NCBI GenBank assembly: GCA_964399875.1
Contig: CAYNRQ010000048.1
Location: 1-8,414, forward strand
Reading direction: 5' to 3'
Origin: CAYNRQ01 sp964399875
GTDB lineage: Archaea > Aenigmatarchaeota > Aenigmatarchaeia > QMZP01
Length of the DNA: 8,414 nucleotides
Shown: positions 5,846-8,414 of the stretch, one piece after another
Layout: each line of letters opens with the position of its first letter
Numbering within the stretch: position 1 is the stretch's first letter
Translations under genes and position numbers: made by a program
Notes under the pieces: model-generated
Seen by the model: the letters and a program-made list of their open reading frames with translations, nothing else
What the model was told of the DNA's origin: nothing
Database searches by the model: none

Positions 5846-5848
5846 TAT

Positions 5849-6157
5849 ATGGCAGAAGGACAGGAAATGAAAAAAGAAACCAAAATGAACAAAGATGACA
5901 ACTTTGTTTTTGTTGGCAAGAAGCCGACAATGAGCTATGTACTTGCAGTTATGACACAATTCCAGGATGGAATTAAGGAAGTGCACTTAAAAGCAAGAGG
6001 TAGATCAATATCAAGAGCTGTTGATGTAGCAGAAGTTGTCAAGAACAGGTTCTTAAAAGACATAAAATACGATGTAGATATAGGAACAGAAACAGTAGAT
6101 GACAAGGAAAAGAAAAGCCTTAATGTGTCCACAATCGATATAAGAATGAGCAAGTAA
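5849..6157 (+). CDS. albA: Alba family DNA/RNA-binding chromatin protein
   Basis: The product is 102 residues. Alba is a small dimeric archaeal protein that coats DNA and also binds RNA. After a charged N-terminal tail of about 17 residues, the core reads FVFVGKKPTMSYVLAVM (19-35), with Lys24-Lys25 matching the paired DNA-contact lysines of Sso10b. It continues HLKARGRSISRAVDVAEVV (46-64) and NRFLKDIKYDVDIGTETV (66-83), the typical second half, and ends STIDIRMSK. The hairpin loop after DIGTETVDDKEKK is the usual flexible arm. Start ATG 5849 follows a strong ribosome-binding site. Upstream lies a hairpin-rich leader with a duplicated ribosome-site unit, so translational control is likely and self-binding by Alba is a testable idea. 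Downstream is a T-rich terminator facing the convergent rnp2. Confidence 0.96.
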   Translation: MAEGQEMKKETKMNKDDNFVFVGKKPTMSYVLAVMTQFQDGIKEVHLKARGRSISRAVDVAEVVKNRFLKDIKYDVDIGTETVDDKEKKSLNVSTIDIRMSK

Positions 6158-6232
6158 GAAGCTTTTAGAATTGACCTGGAACCAATAGCATTAGATAAAA
6201 AAGCTTCTATTTTTTTATTTTTTTATATTTTT
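6158..6232. terminator. Shared bidirectional terminator of alba and rnp2
   Basis: GAAGCTTTT (6158-6166) pairs perfectly with AAAAGCTTC (6199-6207) across a 32-base loop. T-tracts follow from 6208 to 6232, as expected for archaeal termination after alba. On the minus strand the same stem is followed by a run of T from the loop-side A-run (6197-6202 region). The rnp2 stop codon (6223-6225) lies inside the T-tract, so the two transcripts overlap at their ends. Confidence 0.65.
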
Positions 6233-6555
6233 CCGGATTTAATAGTCCCAGAGACTCTTACAACCTGGAATATAACCCTCTGGTCGCCTATCTGGTGTAT
6301 AAGGGCCAGACCTACCTTAACAGATTCTACAAATTTATTTGAGCATGATATAAAACCTATTTTCTCTCTTCCGTCCCAGAGGTTTTTTATAATTCTTATT
6401 TTTGCCTTGGCCATCTCATTCTGACCCAACCAGTTCGCTAAAGAATCAAGTATAGCATCTCTCACGTTGGGATAATTAAGAGGGCTTTCAGAATGGATCC
6501 TGAAGATAACATACCTTTTCTTTTCCTTAAGACTGGGCAGGCTTTTTAGTCGCAT
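6223..6555 (-). CDS. rnp2: RNase P protein component 2 (Pop5/Rpp14 family)
   Basis: The product is 110 residues, normal for the archaeal Pop5 homologue. It pairs with Rnp3 (Rpp30) to assist the catalytic RNA of RNase P in removing tRNA 5' leaders. Family text is clear: LPSLKEKKRYVIFRI (6-20), VRDAILDSLANWLG (31-44), AKAKIRIIKNLWDG (49-62), a stretch with GFISCSNKFVESVKVGLAL (67-85), and the near-invariant RVSGTIKSG end. The start ATG (6553-6555) is followed by MRLKSLPSLKEKKRY, as in relatives that begin with a short basic lead. It diverges from the MazG-like gene through a 44-bp region with AT-rich elements that could serve both directions, and it converges on alba. A shadow frame on the other strand is not a gene. 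Confidence 0.95.
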   Translation of the reverse strand: MRLKSLPSLKEKKRYVIFRIHSESPLNYPNVRDAILDSLANWLGQNEMAKAKIRIIKNLWDGREKIGFISCSNKFVESVKVGLALIHQIGDQRVIFQVVRVSGTIKSGKI

Positions 6556-6599
6556 GTTGATTATTAAGCTTTTAAAATAAATAAAAGTTATAGATAATC
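6556..6599. promoter_or_regulatory. Compact divergent promoter for rnp2 and the MazG-like gene
   Basis: Only 44 bases separate the two start codons. The block TTTAAAATAAATAAAAG (6571-6587) contains TATA-like sequence on both strands. Its centre is about 22-24 bases from the rnp2 ATG at 6555 and about 22-24 from the ATG at 6600. Neither gene has a ribosome-binding site. Both transcripts are therefore predicted to be leaderless and to share or compete for one box region. Confidence 0.55.
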
Positions 6600-6917
6600 A
6601 TGGAACTGAACGAGGCTGTTACTCAGGCCAAGAAGGTTGTGGAATCAATACCAACCAAAAGTGGAAAGAACTGGGATAAGAAAACGAGGTTCATTGATTT
6701 GGTGGAAGAGGTTGGGGAGCTGGCCAATGCTATTCTCCTGGAAGAGGGGGATAAGTTTGAAACCCGGAGAAGGGCCGAGCTTATAGATTCAATCTGTGAT
6801 GTTTTAATGGATATACTCTTGCTTGCAGGGGACTATGGGATAGACCTGGACAAAGAGTATTCCAAGGTTCTGGAGGACATAGAGAAAAGGAATAAAAAAG
6901 GCGAATTCGTGGATTAA
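6600..6917 (+). CDS. MazG-like nucleotide pyrophosphohydrolase
   Basis: The product is 105 residues of mainly helical sequence, the size of a single MazG-type domain. These enzymes split nucleoside triphosphates to monophosphate and pyrophosphate, often clearing damaged or surplus nucleotides. The metal-binding pattern is present: E36-E37-x-x-E40 in DLVEEVGELANAILLEE, then E60-L-I-D63 with D67 and D71 in AELIDSICDVLMDILLLAG, i.e. the EExxE...ExxD arrangement of the all-alpha NTP pyrophosphatases. The substrate cannot be told from sequence. ATG 6600 is fixed by the divergent promoter spacing. It is followed after 2 nt by gatA, so the two are very likely co-transcribed. The functional link, if any, is unclear. 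Confidence 0.88.
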   Translation: MELNEAVTQAKKVVESIPTKSGKNWDKKTRFIDLVEEVGELANAILLEEGDKFETRRRAELIDSICDVLMDILLLAGDYGIDLDKEYSKVLEDIEKRNKKGEFVD

Positions 6918-6919
6918 TT

Positions 6920-8257
6920 ATGGATTACAAAAGGTTGGGGAAAGAATTGGAAGCCCTTAATAAAAAATATGGTTTTTTGAATACAATAGTAAAACCAAGA
7001 CCCAGCAGCAATAAGGGAAGGCTCTCTGGCATAGCAGTATCCGTAAAGGACTGCATCTGTGTTAAAGGTGTGGAATCCGCTGCTGGCAGCCGTATCCTGG
7101 AAGGATACAGGCCTCCTTTTGATGCAGCTGTAGTATCCAAGATTAAGGGTGCTGGAGGAGTGATAATCGGCAAGACCAATCAGGATGAGTTTGGTTTCGG
7201 AACGTTTTCTGTAAATTCTGGATTCAGGATTCCTCGAAATCCGCATGATCCCAGCAGGTCATGTGGTGGGTCCTCTGGTGGAGCAGCAGGTCTTACCGCG
7301 GCCCTGCCAGATAATATACACCACATAGCTCTTGGCCAGTCCACAGGAGGCAGTATCTCGTGCCCTGCCTCTTTTTGCGGGGTGGTAGGATTGACTCCTA
7401 CATATGGATTGGTATCCAGATACGGCCTTATAGATTATGCAAATTCCATGGACAAGATAGGGCCTATTGCAAAAACAGTGGAAGATGCTGCCTTTATGCT
7501 TTCTGTTATTGCAGGTCATGATGAAAGGGATCCCACAACCATACAATCCAAGAATCAGGACTACACCAAATATCTTAAGTCAGGTATTAAAGGCATGAAT
7601 ATAGGGGTTCCCAAGGAATACTTCAGGGAGGGTGTTGATGATGCTGTTAAAGACAAGGTCTGGGAAGGAATAAAAAAACTGGAAGGTCTTGGCGCCAGGT
7701 ACCAGGAGATCTCCCTTCCTCTTACAAAGTATGCATTATCTGCTTATTATATTATTGCGAGCGCAGAAGCATCAACAAACCTTGCAAAATTCTGTGGTAT
7801 GAGGTATGGGGCATCTGAAAATATAGAAGGTTCCTTTAATGAGTATTTTTCTAAGGTAAGAAGTAAATATTTTGGAGAAGAGGCCAAGAGAAGGGTTTTA
7901 CTGGGAACCTATGCCAGAATGGCTGGATACAGGGATCAGTATTACTTAAAAGCCATGAAGGTTAGAACCCTTATAATCCAGGAATTCAAGAAGGCCTTTC
8001 AGAAGTATGACGTTCTGATTGCTCCGACAATGCCTATAATTGCTCCAAAGTTTTCAGAGATAGAAAAGATGACACCAGCACAGCAGTACATGATGGATAT
8101 CCTTACAGTGGGACCTAACCTGGCAGGAATACCGCACCTTTCTGTTCCTTGTGGCACTGTTCGGGGTATGCCTGTGGGTCTGCATGTTCTGGGAAACCAC
8201 CTGCAGGAAGGAAAAATCCTGAGAGTAGGAAAAGTGTTGAAAATCTCAAACGGTTAA
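6920..8257 (+). CDS. gatA: Asp/Glu-tRNA amidotransferase subunit A, last residues replaced
   Basis: The product is 445 residues. GatA is the amidase subunit that releases ammonia from glutamine or asparagine for conversion of Asp-tRNA(Asn) or Glu-tRNA(Gln); in archaea the GatCAB enzyme mostly serves Asn-tRNA. The amidase signature is clear: catalytic Lys43 in SVKD, cis-Ser118 in CGGSSGG, and nucleophile Ser145 in GQSTGGSISCPASFCG, followed by VVGLTPTYGLVSRYG. The commonest family form is GSDTGGSIR, so two positions near the nucleophile differ. Domain end motifs LAGIPHLSVPCG and GMPVGLHVLGNH are intact. The final ISNG and the TAA stop come from the 31-nt repeat at 8244, which cuts the normal tail only slightly. 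It starts 2 nt after the MazG-like gene. gatB and gatC are not in the window. Confidence 0.95.
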   Translation: MDYKRLGKELEALNKKYGFLNTIVKPRPSSNKGRLSGIAVSVKDCICVKGVESAAGSRILEGYRPPFDAAVVSKIKGAGGVIIGKTNQDEFGFGTFSVNSGFRIPRNPHDPSRSCGGSSGGAAGLTAALPDNIHHIALGQSTGGSISCPASFCGVVGLTPTYGLVSRYGLIDYANSMDKIGPIAKTVEDAAFMLSVIAGHDERDPTTIQSKNQDYTKYLKSGIKGMNIGVPKEYFREGVDDAVKDKVWEGIKKLEGLGARYQEISLPLTKYALSAYYIIASAEASTNLAKFCGMRYGASENIEGSFNEYFSKVRSKYFGEEAKRRVLLGTYARMAGYRDQYYLKAMKVRTLIIQEFKKAFQKYDVLIAPTMPIIAPKFSEIEKMTPAQQYMMDILTVGPNLAGIPHLSVPCGTVRGMPVGLHVLGNHLQEGKILRVGKVLKISNG

Positions 8258-8274
8258 TTGGCCAACTATTCACC
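8244..8274 (+). repeat. Dispersed 31-nt repeat, copy B
   Basis: Same orientation and length as 664-694, with 28 of 31 bases identical, beginning TCTCAAACGGTTAATTGG. It starts inside the final codons of gatA and supplies their TAA stop (8255-8257), so it probably inserted into, or became fixed at, the gene's 3' end. Unlike copy A it has no mirrored partner nearby. Confidence 0.7.
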
Positions 8275-8414
8275 AAGTGATATTTAGGAGGAATTGGTCC
8301 CAAAAGTGACTAATCACCATAAATTTTCCATAAAGTCTTTGTATTGATTTCCCACTCTGATATGAGTGTGGGACATAAGTAATTTCTACTTAAGCCAACC
8401 AAGTAAGATTATGC
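8258..8414. other. Noncoding tail with small palindromes and a possible gene remnant
   Basis: No intact gene is seen. Small perfect stems occur: TCAC-CAA-GTGA (8270-8280) and GTGA-CTAA-TCAC (8306-8317), plus TCCCAC/GTGGGA (8350-8355 with 8368-8373). An AGGAGG at 8287-8292 precedes a frame from TTG 8295 reading MVPKVTNHHKFSIKSLY before TGA. The same frame then gives FPTLI, another TGA, and VWDISNFYL to the window edge. That could be a dead element-encoded gene or chance. Confidence 0.35.

Larger units (their letters stand above)
5577..5848 (+). ncRNA. Structured RNA or leader upstream of alba
   Basis: No protein-coding frame is convincing here, but perfect hairpins follow one another. They are TGTCTCTTG/CAAGAGACA (5592-5600 with 5604-5612), CATCTCTG/CAGAGATG (5641-5648 with 5652-5659), AACAGCCTG/CAGGCTGTT (5715-5723 with 5742-5750) and GACTGCT/AGCAGTC (5778-5784 with 5814-5820). 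The last encloses CTCC-ATTT-GGAG. The first two hairpins can be closed into a multibranch domain by CAAGG (5577-5581) with CCTTG (5664-5668) and TTCAG (5582-5586) with CTGAA (5635-5639). The 3' half holds an exact 24-nt duplication, the second copy carrying the alba ribosome-binding site. It may be a regulatory 5' leader, a stand-alone RNA joined to the leader, or both. I do not recognise a known RNA family. Confidence 0.6.

Noticed and set aside
5577..5848. RNase P RNA, SRP RNA or another known large RNA, since rnp2 is close by
   Set aside because: I could not find the conserved core segments of RNase P or SRP RNA, and the hairpin series has a different layout. A covariance-model scan would settle it.
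664..8274. Composite transposon bounded by the 31-nt repeats
   Set aside because: The interior holds core archaeal genes and no transposase. The repeats are direct, and no target duplication is visible.
1..8414. CRISPR array or tRNA gene
   Set aside because: No regularly spaced repeats beyond the two 24-mers. The GGTTCAGAGTC at 5580-5590 resembles a T-arm loop but no cloverleaf can be built around it.

Overview
The window reads as archaeal chromosome. It carries geranylgeranylglyceryl-phosphate synthase (ether lipids), the chromatin protein Alba, the Pop5-like RNase P protein Rnp2 and an archaeal-type GatA. Several start codons lie about 24 nt behind TATA-like boxes, as in archaeal leaderless genes. 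The AT-rich, compact layout and the run of small lysine-glycine-anchored membrane proteins suggest a DPANN-type archaeon; that placement is inference.

Layout. 1-351: noncoding edge, then an unlisted 51-aa zinc-ribbon microprotein. 333-1324: a decayed zone with a minus-strand coding remnant, a palindromic element containing a 31-nt dispersed repeat, a GC-rich patch, and the wreck of a transglutaminase-like gene (stop, frameshift, probable loss of the catalytic Cys). 1372-2115: GGGP synthase. 2256-5554: one tightly packed run of seven genes. At least six, and probably all seven, encode a short N-terminus, one membrane helix and (in the longer ones) a cysteine-containing external domain; several have a K/R-G start reminiscent of prepilin signal peptides. 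This is the best candidate for an undescribed system.

5555-5848 has no gene but a series of perfect hairpins and an exact 24-nt direct duplication. The second copy holds the ribosome-binding site of alba, and a CTCCAT segment between the copies can pair with it, so this looks like a structured and possibly switching leader. alba (5849-6157) and rnp2 (minus, 6223-6555) converge on a shared T-rich terminator. rnp2 diverges from a MazG-like pyrophosphohydrolase gene (6600) through a 44-bp two-way promoter. The MazG-like gene is followed 2 nt later by gatA, whose stop codon lies inside the second copy of the 31-nt repeat. The last 157 bases hold no intact gene.

The core genes (lipid, chromatin, RNase P, tRNA amidation) have ordinary housekeeping roles. 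The membrane-protein operon and the alba leader are the parts worth following up.
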